From contig JAGXIW010000003.1 in assembly GCA_024635475.1 (NCBI GenBank), positions 1 to 64,000 of the forward strand: DNA of 64,000 nucleotides, in the 5' to 3' direction. Numbering within the stretch: position 1 is the first letter of the stretch; the number at the start of each line of letters is the position of its first letter. This document shows, one piece after another, positions 1 through 12,061 of this stretch. The notes below the pieces were generated by a model. That model saw only the letters and a program-made list of their open reading frames with translations, was not told the origin of the DNA and ran no database searches. Both the position numbers and the translations under genes were made by a program. Source of the DNA: a bacterium. GTDB taxonomy: Bacteria; Patescibacteriota; Gracilibacteria; BD1-5; UBA6164.

Positions 1-105
1 AAACAAAGCTGATCAAACTGAAAACAAAGCTGATCAAACTGAAAACAAAGCTGATCAAACTGAAAACAAAGCTGATCAAACTGAAAACAAAGCTGATCAA
101 ACTGA
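1..105 (+). repeat. 21-bp tandem repeat, about 5 copies (aacaaagctgatcaaactgaa), in frame
   Basis: Near-identical 21-nt units directly visible; may continue upstream of the window. Confidence 0.95.
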
Positions 106-1564
106 ATCAATAGATCAAAAAGAATTAGAAAAAAATAAGACTACACTTGAAAAAATAAAAACAGAGTATAAGGAAATAATAGATATATTAGAAAAACATT
201 CAATAAATAATCCCAAATTAAAAGAAATTATTAATGAGATTATTAATGCAGAAAAATCTATTGATAGTATAGATAAAATAAAATCAAGTAAGGATTTTGA
301 TCCGATTAAAAAAGTATTAGCAAAATATGAACAACAAATCTTCGCTACTTTACACGAAGAAGCAATTAAAACTAACAACACAAAAGACCTAAAAAAAGTT
401 GCAGATAATTTCAAAGAATTATGAGTAATCAGTGAAGATAGATACAATGAGATATATAATTGGGTTGATGAAATAGATAAAAAGAAAATTCCAACAATAA
501 AAACTGCTATTCCAGAACTTACTCCTGAATATACCGCTAGATGAGATACTCTATATAAAAAGACAGAAGATGCTAGTATAGTCATCAAAGATGGCAAAAT
601 GATATGTAAATCAAATGAATCTGGCTTGAAGCTAGTAGATTATAACTCTCTTGATGAAGAGTGAAAAGCACTAGCTGATAAGATGAAATTAGACCTAAAA
701 ATAAAAGAATTGAAAAGTGATTTAGGTGATAATAAAACTAAAGAAGAGATTTTAGATATCGTAAAAAGATTAATTCAAAGTAAATCTCTAGATTCAATTG
801 AAAAATCAGATATAGATTATATCGTTTATGATTTTTCAAAGAAATTACCTATATTTAAAGACAGTTTAGACAAAATCTGATCTAATACAAATTTAAAAAA
901 TGAAGATAAATTAAAACAAATTGTAAATATTTTTTATCAAAACATTACTTGAAATATTAACTATAATGAAATTGATAATCAAGATATCAGTTATATGATT
1001 TCTAAATCTAATCAAAAACTTACTGATTCAGACAATGAAACAACTAATTTACTAAAACAAAAAGAAACAAAATTACAAGAACTAAAAAAGAGATTCCCCA
1101 ACCTAGATGAAAAAGCAATTGCAGAAAAAATACAAAATCAAGAAAACAGAATGCAAGACACAATCAAATTTTGTGATAATTATTGACTTAGTTCTCTCGG
1201 ACATATCGCATATATCAAAAAAGTTATTATAGAGTTCAATAAAAAAGAAGTAGATAATCAAATACCTCTTGATATATGAACATGAACAGAATTTATGAAA
1301 AAAGATAATTTGGATATATACCGTAAACATATGACTAAATTATTTGGGAGAAAAGAAAATGAGATTTATAAATCTGATTGAACAGGCTTACTTGATTATG
1401 ACAAGACTAATCAAGAACCAACAACAAAAAAATATCTAGAAAATCTACTGAAAGAAAATGGAGTATTAAAACAAAACTGAGAACTCAATATAAATAAAGT
1501 ACAATATTTACTAAATAAATGACAAGATGAAGCAGAAGCTGACGAATTAATAGAAAATATTTAA
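2..1564 (+). CDS. Low-complexity, coiled-coil-like protein with N-terminal NKADQTE heptapeptide repeats (5' end outside window)
   Basis: Open in frame 2 with UGA=Gly from the window edge to TAA at 1562-1564; Lys/Glu-rich; repeats (NKADQTE)n at start. Confidence 0.75.
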
Positions 1565-1598
1565 ATGAATTATACAAAAAAAGCTAGATAAATTGGAA

Positions 1599-1625
1599 GT
1601 GGAAAATAGAATTTGTATTTTCCAC
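1599..1625. terminator. Hairpin gtggaaaata...tattttccac
   Basis: Inverted repeat downstream of the TAA at 1562. Confidence 0.4.
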
Positions 1626-1698
1626 AAAATTGGGTAAAATTGGAAAATAGAATTTAAATAATCAAATTTAAATTAGATTATTTTTTAATTAATTCAAT

Positions 1699-1920
1699 AT
1701 GTACGATATAAGAATATTTATAGAGAATAATTGAGATTTTTGAGGCAGAGTAAATGCCTGAAAAGAAATAATATATTGAGTTTGAAAAAACCATGATGAA
1801 CTTATAACAAATTTAAGAGATTGATTAACTTTGGCATTTCAAGAAAATAAACTCACAAAAAATACTAACAGATTAGTATCTTTTTTAGAATGTAACAAAA
1901 AAGATACTATATGCCACTAA
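1699..1920 (+). CDS. HicB-like antitoxin (short)
   Basis: MYDIRIFIENNGDFGGRVNAWKEIIYGVGKNHDELITNLRDGLTLAFQ...; HicB-like fold pattern, directly upstream of and overlapping a HicA-like ORF. Confidence 0.6.
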
Positions 1921-2138
1921 CATATAAACAAGTACAATTAATACTAGATGATTTTGATTTTATATTATCAAGAAGTAATTGAAGTCATTTTAGATATGAA
2001 AAACAATGATTTTGAGTAACAGTTCCCTTTCACAAAGAATTTGCTACAAAAACTGCAAAAAGTATACTATCGGATATATCAAAAATCTGATGAGTAGATT
2101 ATAAACAATTAATAGAAAAATATAATATCAAGATATAA
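1911..2138 (+). CDS. HicA-like mRNA interferase toxin
   Basis: MPLTYKQVQLILDDFDFILSRSNGSHFRYEKQGFGVTVPFHKEFATKTAKSILSDI...; G-SH--Y and V-VPxHxE pattern of HicA; overlaps the upstream ORF by 10 bp. Confidence 0.75.
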
Positions 2139-2150
2139 ATATAAAAAAAT

Positions 2151-2573
2151 ATGTTAAATATTGAAAATGGATGGTACAGAATAAGTGCTAAAGCTTTAAT
2201 ATATAATGAAAAAGGAGAAATCTTGTTGTGTAAAGAAAATAACTGAGTATGGGATATTCCTTGAGGATGACTTGATCACTGAGAAAACCCTTTAGAATGT
2301 ATAAAAAGAGAGTTAAAGGAAGAAATGTGATTAGAAATAATTACAATTGAAAATACTCCAAAATATTTTATAACGGCTCATAAACCAGAAAGTAAAACAA
2401 GACCATGGATAGCAAATATATGCTATGTTGTGAAAGTTAAAGATTTAAATTTCACTCCAAGTGATGAATGTACTGAAATATGATTTTTTTCTCCAAATAA
2501 TATAAAAAATTTAAAAACTATTATAAATGTACTTGAATTATCTAAGCAAATGTTAATAAATGATAACATTTAA
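2151..2573 (+). CDS. NUDIX hydrolase
   Basis: Nudix box GGLDHGENPLECIKRELKEEMGL in the UGA=Gly translation. Confidence 0.85.
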
Positions 2574-2589
2574 AAATAACTTTTTTATT

Positions 2590-2829
2590 ATGCAAACAAC
2601 TTCTCATTTTATAGGAATAGAATTAAAAACTAATTTATTTTCAGATATATTTGTTAAAGTTTATAATTATTTAAAAGAAAATCAAGTCATCCTATAAAGT
2701 GTCAATCTCCTAGATAAGTCATATTTTCATTTTATGATATATATACTAGAACTTCCGAAAAATACTATTTTTATTTCAAATTTACAGTCAAATGCAAATT
2801 TTAGTTATTTTTTTTATGGTGTAATGTAA
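2590..2829 (+). pseudogene. Truncated 2'-5' RNA ligase/LigT-like (2H phosphoesterase) remnant
   Basis: MQTTSHFIGIELKTNLFSDIFVKVYNYLKENQVIL*(TAA 2695) resembles the N-terminus of the LigT-like gene at 14784-15350; the frame continues with SYFHFMIYILE, resembling THITLYYLE, to a second TAA at 2827. Confidence 0.5.
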
Positions 2830-2931
2830 AATACATATAGTTCAAAAAATGGTGGAGAAAATAAAAATATTTGACAAAGAAATATATATTATTAAATTAA
2901 TAGCTAATGTTTTATATATTATTATTATTAT

Positions 2932-3414
2932 ATGAAAAAAATAGATCTTATACTTTTAGAAGAAGCCAATAGGCTATTAGCTTTAAATGAACAAGAAGTA
3001 CTTTTTAATATAGTAAAAGAATTAATAGAAGATATTAGTTCATTTGTAAAAGAAATATTAAATTGAAATGTTAATGAAAAGGAACTAGAAGAAAATTTTC
3101 TTACAAAAACAATTGTATTTTTATGAAAATTAGAAAAAATTCGTAATACAGTAACATCAAAAAAATTAGGCCAAATAATTATTCCTATAGATTTCAATTT
3201 AATTGATTATAATGATTTTATAGAATACTATAGATTCTTAGAAATACAATCTGATGAGTGAATAACAGGAGTAATGTGAAACACTACAAGTGTGTTTAAT
3301 AAATTACAGAAATCTGATAATTATAAATGAGTTTACCTTTTACAACAAGAAGTTTATGAACATGAAAATGATGTTGATGATTCAAGATATTATGTAATTC
3401 TTAAATGATTATAA
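2932..3414 (+). CDS. Hypothetical protein
   Basis: 160-aa ORF with UGA=Gly, MKKIDLILLEEANRLLALNEQE...; 7-bp gap to next CDS. Confidence 0.7.
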
Positions 3415-3420
3415 TTCTTT

Positions 3421-4467
3421 ATGAAATTTATATTACCCGATGATAGTAACCTTACACCTTCAGATAAAGCAATAATTCAAAATTCAATTCTTTTATCTGT
3501 ATATGATGAAACATATCCACTTTGAAATATTGATAAAGCAACTGAACAAGTAAAAAATTGAACCCAAAGAATACTTTTTTGGTGAAATTCTGTAAATGAT
3601 ATAAATTTATGAAAATGATGAACTATAGCATTAATAAAAGATTCCTCAAAATGAGACTCTACAGTTGAAATGTGTAGAGCTTGATCAAGTGTGAATAATT
3701 GAGGTTGATTGCAAGCTGTTTCAAAATTATTTAATGATTTCTTAAATTCTACATTTAATCAATTATTTGCAACTCCTAGAAATTGTTTAGACAGAATAAA
3801 TTCTAATTGAGAATTAATACCATGAGGAAAGCCTATATCAGCAATTTATTCAAGACTTAAAGATGTGCAATTTTGGTGAATAGCACCATGGTATATTATG
3901 CCTTGAAATTCATTAGAATTATTGGATTTAAGAATATATACTAAATATGATGTATGTTTACATAGAATTAAAAAATGAGATAAACTATATATTTATTCAG
4001 ATTTCAATAAGAAAATTTTTTCTAAAATGTTAGAAAATAATTATTGAATAGCAGATTTTTTATGAGATAATACTACGATTGCAAATCCAGTTTCATCTTC
4101 TGATTTTTCAGTTAGATATGAAAAAAATGATGCTTTGAGGAAATATAACTATTCTATGTATGAAGTTTGTGATAAATGATGTATTACATGAGATACTATT
4201 GATTTACATATGAATACTATATGAAGTTGAGTTAATTTAGTTAAATTAGATTTATTTGATAAAAATAATCTAGAATTACAAAGAAAAATAGAATTACTAT
4301 GATTTAAGATGGTTTCATTATTTCCTGAATGAAATAAAATGATGTGATATTGGTTTTATAGTGAAAATAAAAACTATGCAATTCCTCATTATTTTAATGA
4401 AGAAAGTTTAAAAGAATCTTCTTCTCTTTCGATACAAAAAGAAATTATTAATTCTATTATATATTAA
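3421..4467 (+). CDS. Hypothetical protein, weak GNAT-acyltransferase-like signature
   Basis: 348-aa ORF; VEMCRAGSSVNNGGGLQAVSKLF segment resembles a GNAT core but not conclusively. Confidence 0.6.
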
Positions 4468-4476
4468 CAAATAAAT

Positions 4477-7050
4477 ATGTCATTTGATCAAGAAAAGTTA
4501 GATAATCTTAATTTAGAAATATTAAAGGCTTATGATATTGTTAGTAAAATTTGTATTAATACTAGTGTTAGGAAATTAAATTGGATATCTAAATTAACAG
4601 GTCAAAATGTATATTGAAAATTTGAAAGTGATCAATTAACTTGATCTTTTAAAATCAGATGAGCATATTACAAATTAAATAAAATTAAAAGTAATAATAA
4701 GTCAGTCATTGCGGCTTCTGCCTGAAATCATTGATTAGCCGTTGCTGAAGCATGAAAAATTCTTTGAATAAATACTAGCATATGCATTCCAATTAATGCT
4801 AGTACAATTAAAAAAGAAAGATTATCTTATTATAATCATTCAATTATTCAATATTGAAATTCATTAGAAGAATCTACAAATTATGCTAGAAAAATAGCAA
4901 AAGAAAAAGATTTAGAATTTATTTCTCCTTTTAATGATTTAGATATTATTTGTTGACAATGAACACTTGCTATAGATATGTTAAAACAGATAAATAATAT
5001 TGATACTATTATTATTCCAGTTTGAGGGGGTGGATTAATAGCTTGAATGGCTGTATATACGAAGAAAAATCATCCAAATATTAAAATTATATGAGTCGAA
5101 CCTGAAAACTACAATTCGGTAAGTTCCTCATTAAAAAATTGAGAAATAACGAGAGTTACAAATATTCCTACTTTTGCTGATTGATTATCTGTCAATTTAG
5201 AAAAAAATTCTTTAACATATGAAATTATAAGGGATTTAGTTGATGAAATAATAGAAGTATCTGAAGAAGAAATAGCGGCAGCTACTTTATGAATTTTGTA
5301 TCATGAAAGTAAATTAGTTGAACCGTCATGAGCTATTTCTATTAGTCCTATATTATCATGAAGAATTTGATTAAAATATTGAAAAATTGCAGTAGTATTT
5401 TCTTGATGAAATGTTTCAACATCAAATATTACTAAAATTTCAAATTACCCTTTTAAAAATATAAACTTAGCAAAATTTACAAATTATATTTACCCTATTG
5501 TAGAGAATGAAATAAAAATAAAATGAATAAATACGATATCAATTGTAAAAAATAATAAATTAGATGATGATTATGACTATGATATTAAATATATTAATTC
5601 AAGATTTTCTGATATTAGAAATAAATTAGATTCTTTTAAAGCTAAATTTAATGAATATCTAGATTATTGTAATAAAAAATGAATTTATATTGATAATTCT
5701 TCAATAGAAAAAATAAATAGTATAGTTGATATTATTGAAAAATGACTTCAAAAGAATAATAAAATAATCTTAAATATTAATAATGTTATAGATTATAATA
5801 GAGAAATTACTAAATATTTACAAGATTATAGATCATTTCTTCATCTCATAATGATAATTGAAATTATGTTAGATTATAGGTCTGCATCTTATGAACAAAG
5901 TATTGATTCAATGTTTTTTTCATTAGATTCACAAGATAGTCCAAATGTAAATTATAATAGGTATGAAAGCAAATATATATTGAATTTAGAAAATCAATTA
6001 TCTGATATTTTATGAATAAATAATGAAAAAAATAGTTTAATTGTTACTTCATCATGAATGGCTGCTTTTAATTTGATTGAAAATTATTTAGTAAAATATA
6101 TTTTATCTCAATGAGATACTATATTAGTGCCAAATTATATTTATTTTGAATCTGAAGAACAAATAAAAAAATTATATTGAATTAATTTTGTAAAATGAGA
6201 TACCTACGATACAAATGAAATCATAACATTAATTTTAAAAAATAAGCCTAAGGTTGTTTTTCTAGATCCAATGACAAATACTCTGGAATTAAATATGATT
6301 GATATAAAAACAATTATTGAAAAAATTTCAAGAAAAATAGATTATAAAATTTCATTTGTAATTGATTGAACTATGGTTTCATGAGCTATTAATCCATTTA
6401 ATTTTAATATAAATTCAAATATAGATATATTTTATTATGAAAGTTGTAGTAAATATTTACAACTATGACTAGATATGTCTATGTGATGATTGGTTGTTAC
6501 AAATATTGACTACAAAAATCATTTTATTAGATTAAGAAGAAATGTATGATGAATAATGTATGACACTTCAGTTCATATGTTTCCAATTTTTTCTAGAAAA
6601 GAACATATTCTTAGAATGAAAAGATTTTCTAGAAATTGATTATTAGTAGCAAATTTAATTAATAATGATAAAAAGCTTATATGAAAAGTTAAAGCTATTT
6701 TTCCTTTGGAAAAATCTCATAATGCCAATACTATTGCTGAAAAATATGAGTTTATTTGATGAGTAATTACTTTTAAATTTAATAATGTTTTTCTAAATCA
6801 AAGAGATATTTTAAATGCTGTAATTGATAGAATTATAAAAAAATCAAAAGATAGGTGAATTTCTATAACAAAATGAGTTAGTTTTTGATTTTCACTACCA
6901 AGAATTTCAGCTGCAGCTGCAATGAATGAGTTGGAACCTCCTTTTCTGAGACTATCAGTTTGAGATAGATCAAAAATTGAAACAGAATTATTAGCAAATG
7001 TAATTTCTGACTCATTTTTTGAACATGTTAAAGTTAACACTGATTTATAA
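4477..7050 (+). CDS. Bifunctional-looking fusion: threonine dehydratase-like (PLP fold II) + Cys/Met metabolism-like (PLP fold I)
   Basis: 857 aa. N-term: GSFKIRGAYYKL, SAGNHGLAVAEAGK, PVGGGGLIAG, EPSGAISISP, VVFSGGNVS. C-term: YNRYESKYILNLENQLSDI, TSSGMAAFNLIENYL, SQGDTILVPNYIY, SFVIDGTMVSGAINP, ESCSKYLQLGLDMSMGG. Confidence 0.85.
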
Positions 7051-7104
7051 TTATAAAGAATTATTGACCAATCACCTATATTAAAAAATAATTAATATTT
7101 CCCC

Positions 7105-7650
7105 CTACTTCTTCTCCTTATAAGCAACAAAATTATCTTCTCCGCTTTTATATCTTCAAGTATTTTTATAATCTTTTGATGGAGAACTAGATATCTTAGA
7201 AAAAAGTATTTGTGCTATCTCCATTTTTGGTCTCAAGATTATAGGAACACTATTCAAATTACACAACTCAAATGTGATATTTAAAAAATGCCCAGGATTT
7301 ATAATTCAAGCAGTATTATGAACAAGTAATCAGATTCTAGCTAAAGAACTTTTTCAACTTAATTGTACTAAGTATTTATCTGATCAAAAATAATCAACAG
7401 AAATTCACAATATACTTACTCAAGGATGTAATACAAAAGTTTCATCATCTTGAAGAATGATTTCTTTATATTTTGGTAATATCTTTTTAACTGGGTCAAT
7501 AAAAGGAGTACTATGTCTTCAAAATACTAAAAATTTATTTCATAGAAGTATATCATAACTTGCAGGTTGCAATCTACTCGGATCAAAATCTGATATCACA
7601 ATATCTTTGGCTTCCAAAGCCTTTTTTATATCCACGTCTGATAAATACAT
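7105..7650 (-). CDS. dcd: dCTP deaminase
   Basis: MYLSDVDIKKAL...DPSRLQPASYDILLG...HPGVSILG...GKSSLARIGLLVHNTAGIINPGH... Confidence 0.9.
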
Positions 7651-7996
7651 AAATCTAAAAATAAAATAATAAAATATCGTTGCCCTTATGTTATTTATAT
7701 GTATAAAAAAATCAAATTAAAATAATTTGCATATATACCGTATATAGATATAATCATTTTTAATTATTTACTAAACTCTAAAAACTTTTAGAAATATGGG
7801 GTCTTAGGGGGTGAGATTCTAGTGAGCAGTAACAGAAAGCACAAAACACTAATTCTGAAATTCGAAGCCCCCTAAATCTTTTGCTTACTTTTGGATTCAA
7901 AAGTAAAACTTAATTGTTTTTAAAAAAGGAAAACTGTTTTTATGATTCTGAAAATTTGCTTCAGAATGACAATTTATTCTTTAATCTTTAACCTCT

Positions 7997-9520
7997 ATGT
8001 TCTCACTCGTAAAATCAATAGCCATAAACTGATTATCTTGAACTATAATCGATGTAGAAGTAGATATCAATTTTGGGATGACAAGCTTCACGATAGTATG
8101 ACTTCCCGATCAATGAATCCAAGAAAGTAAAGAAAGGATAAGAAGTGCCTTAAAATCAAGTTATGCCAAACTTCCAACTACTAGAATTACTGTAAACCTA
8201 GCTCCAGCTGATATAAGAAAAGTTGGTCCAAGTTTTGACCTACCTATAGCTATTTGAATCCTTATATCAGATGAAGTAATTATTGAACAAAAATTGATAG
8301 AGTGAAGTATCTTCTTATGAGAATTGGCCCTAGATTGAAAACTTAGAAAAGTGTCAGGAATACTTCCTGCGACTATTTGAGCTCGCGAAAACTGATTTAA
8401 AAGAGTATTTATCCCAAAAGAAAATGTAAAAGAAGCATCAATAGTAGATTGAATAGAAGTAGTTTGAATAGAAAGTTTACATGATTTGATAGATATACTA
8501 AACCTAAAAAAAGAATATGAAGTTGCAGAAAAAATAGATTTAAAAAGTCTGAGAAAAGAAAAAGTTGAAAAATACGATTTTTCTTATGTAATCGGTCAAG
8601 AATTTGCAAAAAGAGCATTGATAGTTTCAGCAGTATGATGACACAATATAATAATGAGCTGACCTCCTTGAAGTGGTAAAACTATGCTTGCAAAAGCTCT
8701 TAAGACAATACTTCCCGATTTATCAATAGAAGAATCAATAGAGATATCAAAAATATATAGTATTTCAGGGCTTTTAACGATAGATAATCCAATAATCATA
8801 GAAAGACCTTTTAGAACAGTACACCACACAGCAAGTAGTATAAGTATAATAGGATGATGAAGAAATGCTAAGCCCGGAGAGATAAGTCTCGCTCATAAAT
8901 GAGTGTTATTTTTTGATGAAGTATTAGAATTTCAAAAGACAGTTTTGGAAGTTCTTAGGCAACCTCTTGAAGATGGTAATATAACAGTTAACAGAGTAAA
9001 CTCTACATACACTTACCCTGCTAAATTTATGTTTGTAGGAGCTATGAATCCTTGTCCTTGTGGATTTATGACTGATCCCAAAAAACAATGTATCTGCAGT
9101 GCAAAAGATATAGAAAAATACAGATCAAGACTTTCTGGACCACTAGTTGATAGAATAGATATATTTATAGAAGTACCAAAAGTAGAAACTGATAAATTTG
9201 GTAAAAATAGCCAAAAATGAGAAACCTCAAAAGAAATAAAAGAAAAAGTAGAAAAAGCCAGACTTATGCAATTAAAGAGATTTAGCTGAACAAAACACAC
9301 TTTCAACTCTGAGATGTGATCAAAAGAAATAGAAAAATATTGCAAGTTAAGTGATGAATCAGAAACTATACTGAAACAAGCTGTTAATAATCTAGACTTA
9401 TCAGCAAGAAGCTATTACAAGATACTAAAACTTTCTCGCACAATAGCTGACATAGAGTGAAGTGAAGATATCAAGACTCCTCATATACTTGAGGCTTTGG
9501 GATTTAGGAAGAAGAATTAA
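7997..9520 (+). CDS. YifB/ComM-family Mg chelatase-like AAA ATPase
   Basis: 507 aa; Walker A SGPPGSGKT (two Gly encoded by UGA), LFFDEVLEF, AMNPCPCG, RYRSRLSGPLVDRID-type signatures. Confidence 0.95.
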
Positions 9521-9630
9521 TCCTCTTTCATTATGAGTTTTTACGAAGAATGACAATATAATAAATATTCATTTACTTTTTCATATTTTTCATTAAAATC
9601 ATGTAAAGAACTATATTTAAGAGTAAACTT

Positions 9631-10218
9631 ATGAAAGCACTTATTTTTGATTTTGATTGAGTAATTCACGATACATTTGATTTTCATAGAAATAAAATCT
9701 GAGAATTTTTTAATATTGATTTTTCTGCAGAAGATCTTAAGGATATGCAAAATTGAAATATTTTTTCTGCTGATAATATAAAAATAGATACATTATGATG
9801 GGAAGGTTATAGAGACTATATTTATTCTGAGTATTCTATTCTAGAAATTGATAAAAATATCCAAAATATAATCTTAGAATTAAGTAAAAATTATTCTTTA
9901 CATATAATAAGTTCTGGCTGAACAAAAAATGTAACAGAATATTTAAAAAATAATCAAATCCACAATGTTTTTTGAGATATTTTATGTTATGAATTTCATA
10001 AATCAAAAGTAGTTAAATTTGAACATATTTTTTCTAAATATAAATTAAATTCCGATGAGTGTTTATTTGTAACCGACACTTTATGAGATATACTTGAAGC
10101 AAATGAAGTCTGAATTAAAACTATTGCCGTTGATTTTGGATATCATGATAGAGAAAGACTAGAAAAATGAAATCCCTATAAAATTATTTCTAGTTTTAAT
10201 GAGCTTTTGAACATATAA
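9631..10218 (+). CDS. HAD-superfamily hydrolase
   Basis: MKALIFDFDGVIHDT; HIISSGG; LFVTDTLGDILEA. Confidence 0.9.
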
Positions 10219-10226
10219 TTATATTT

Positions 10227-10315
10227 GTCATTCTGAATTTTTATGAAGAATCCCTTAAACAATGTCTTTTATATTTATTCAAGTTAAAGGGATACTTCGT
10301 TTCACTCAGTATGAC
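10227..10315. repeat. 89-bp palindromic element (gtcattctga ... ctcagtatgac)
   Basis: Inverted-repeat ends; closely similar 89-bp copy at 26165-26253. Confidence 0.8.
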
Positions 10316-10362
10316 AATATAGTAAATTTATACTTCTATCTACACATACTAACCATAAACTT

Positions 10363-11355
10363 ATGAAACAATTTAAAATTACTGAAAATGATGCAAACCA
10401 GAGACTTGATAAATTTCTAAAAAAGCTTTTACCTCTAGCGACTAGAGGACTTTTGTATAAACTAAACAGGACTAACAAGATAAAAGTTAATACAAAAAGA
10501 GAGGACAACGAGTATAAATTGCAGACTTGAGATGAAGTAAAGATATTTTTACTTGATGATGATTTTGATAAATTATCTAAAGAAATAGAAAAAAGACCAG
10601 TCTCTTTTTCAGAAACCGGTCTTAGGAGTCTATTAGACAAAAAAGATATAGTTTTTGAGGATAGTTTCTTGCTTGTAGTAAACAAACCTTCCTGAATCAA
10701 TGTACATCCAGGAGATCATAAGACAAAGGAAACAAATCTAATTAGCCAAGTACAAGATTATCTATGAGATAAATTAAATAGTCTTACATTTAAGCCAAGT
10801 CTAGCTCATAGAATAGATAGGGATACTTCTGGAATAGTGATAATCGCAAAGAAAAAAGATATACTAACTAGACTGGTTGAAGACTTTAAAAATCATAAAA
10901 ACATAAGAAAATATTATATGGCTTTAGTTTCTGGAAGTCTAGACAAAAAAGAATGAATAATAGATAAAAAGCTTGAAAGAATAGAAAATGCTAAAAATGA
11001 AAATAAAGTTCAAATCTCTGAAAATGGGTTAAAAGCAATAACTCATTATAAAGTTTTAGAAGAATTAAAATTTCAAAATGAGATTTTTTCCCTACTTGAA
11101 GTAGAAATAAAAACAGGTAGAATGCATCAGATAAGAGTACACTTGACTTATATATGACATCCTGTAATCTGAGATAAGACTTATGGTAACAAATCTCTAA
11201 ATCATTATCTACAAAAAGAGCTTTGAATAAATAGACAATTTCTTCATGCTTCTAGAATAGAATTCACCCATTACTGAACTTGAAAAAAGATAACTTTGGA
11301 AGCCAGATTAAAAGATGATATGAAAAATGTTTTCGAGAAAATAAAAAAGATTTAG
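10363..11355 (+). CDS. RluC/RluD-family pseudouridine synthase
   Basis: S4-like N-terminus, LLVVNKPSGINVHPG, LAHRIDRDTSGIVIIAK, TGRMHQIRVHL. Confidence 0.92.
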
Positions 11356-11378
11356 TTTTTAAAAACTAAATCTTTTTT
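11343..11378. terminator. Bidirectional hairpin terminator aaaaagatttagtttttaaaaactaaatctttttt
   Basis: Perfect inverted repeat between convergent genes with T tract. Confidence 0.85.
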
Positions 11379-11842
11379 ATTACTTTATCAACAAACAGCA
11401 CTCCATCAAGGTGATCTATCTCGTGTTGAACTATACGAGCAGAAAGTCAACTTAGATATAGTACAACTTCCTTTTTTTTATCATCAATAAAACTTATTTT
11501 TATACTTTTAAATCTTAGTACTTCTCATTTTTTACCTGGAACTGAGAGGCATCATTCTCTCTCTGTACATGTTTCTTTTGAATTTTCAATAATCACAGGA
11601 TTTACCATCATAATTGTTGGAAATTTTTCATCTTCCCAATCTTTGATTAGACTTACAACAATAAGTCTATTATTATACCCTACTTGAGGAGCAGCAAGTC
11701 ATACTCAACCATTTTTAGGATTTTTTATATATTTTATCATCTCTTTTCCAAGCTTTAAATAAGTATTAAACTCTGTAGGTTTAATTTCTTCACTGACTTT
11801 TCTAAGGATTTCATTATCTGTTCAAGTTTGGATTTTTAACAT
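11366..11842 (-). CDS. def: Peptide deformylase
   Basis: GGVGLAAPQVG, EGCLSVPG, QHEIDHLDGVLF motifs. Confidence 0.95.
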
Positions 11843-11872
11843 AAGGAGTTATTAGTTTTATTTTTAAAAGTT

Positions 11873-12011
11873 GTCATTCCTGGCTTGACCAGGAATCTAT
11901 CAATTCACTAAACTTTTTTAATTCTCTTAATAGAAATAAAATATGTTTGTTTCTTAAGTTAGTTTAAATCCTCTTTACCTTAGGGATCCCCGGGTCAAGC
12001 CCGAGGATGAC
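11873..12011. repeat. Palindromic element with gtcattcctggcttgaccaggaatc ... gatccccgggtcaagcccgaggatgac ends
   Basis: Terminal inverted repeats; intergenic between def and clpB. Confidence 0.7.
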
Positions 12012-12061
12012 AAAAGAAGAGGTTTTACAATGACAGTTCCTACATATTATATCTCAAATTC

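Noticed and set aside
1-105. CRISPR array at window start
   Set aside because: Direct tandem 21-mers without spacers and in frame with a CDS.
115-597. ORF-track minus-strand 160-aa ORF
   Set aside because: Antisense to the continuous plus-strand CDS 2-1564 in table 25; low-complexity hydrophobic translation with no family signature.
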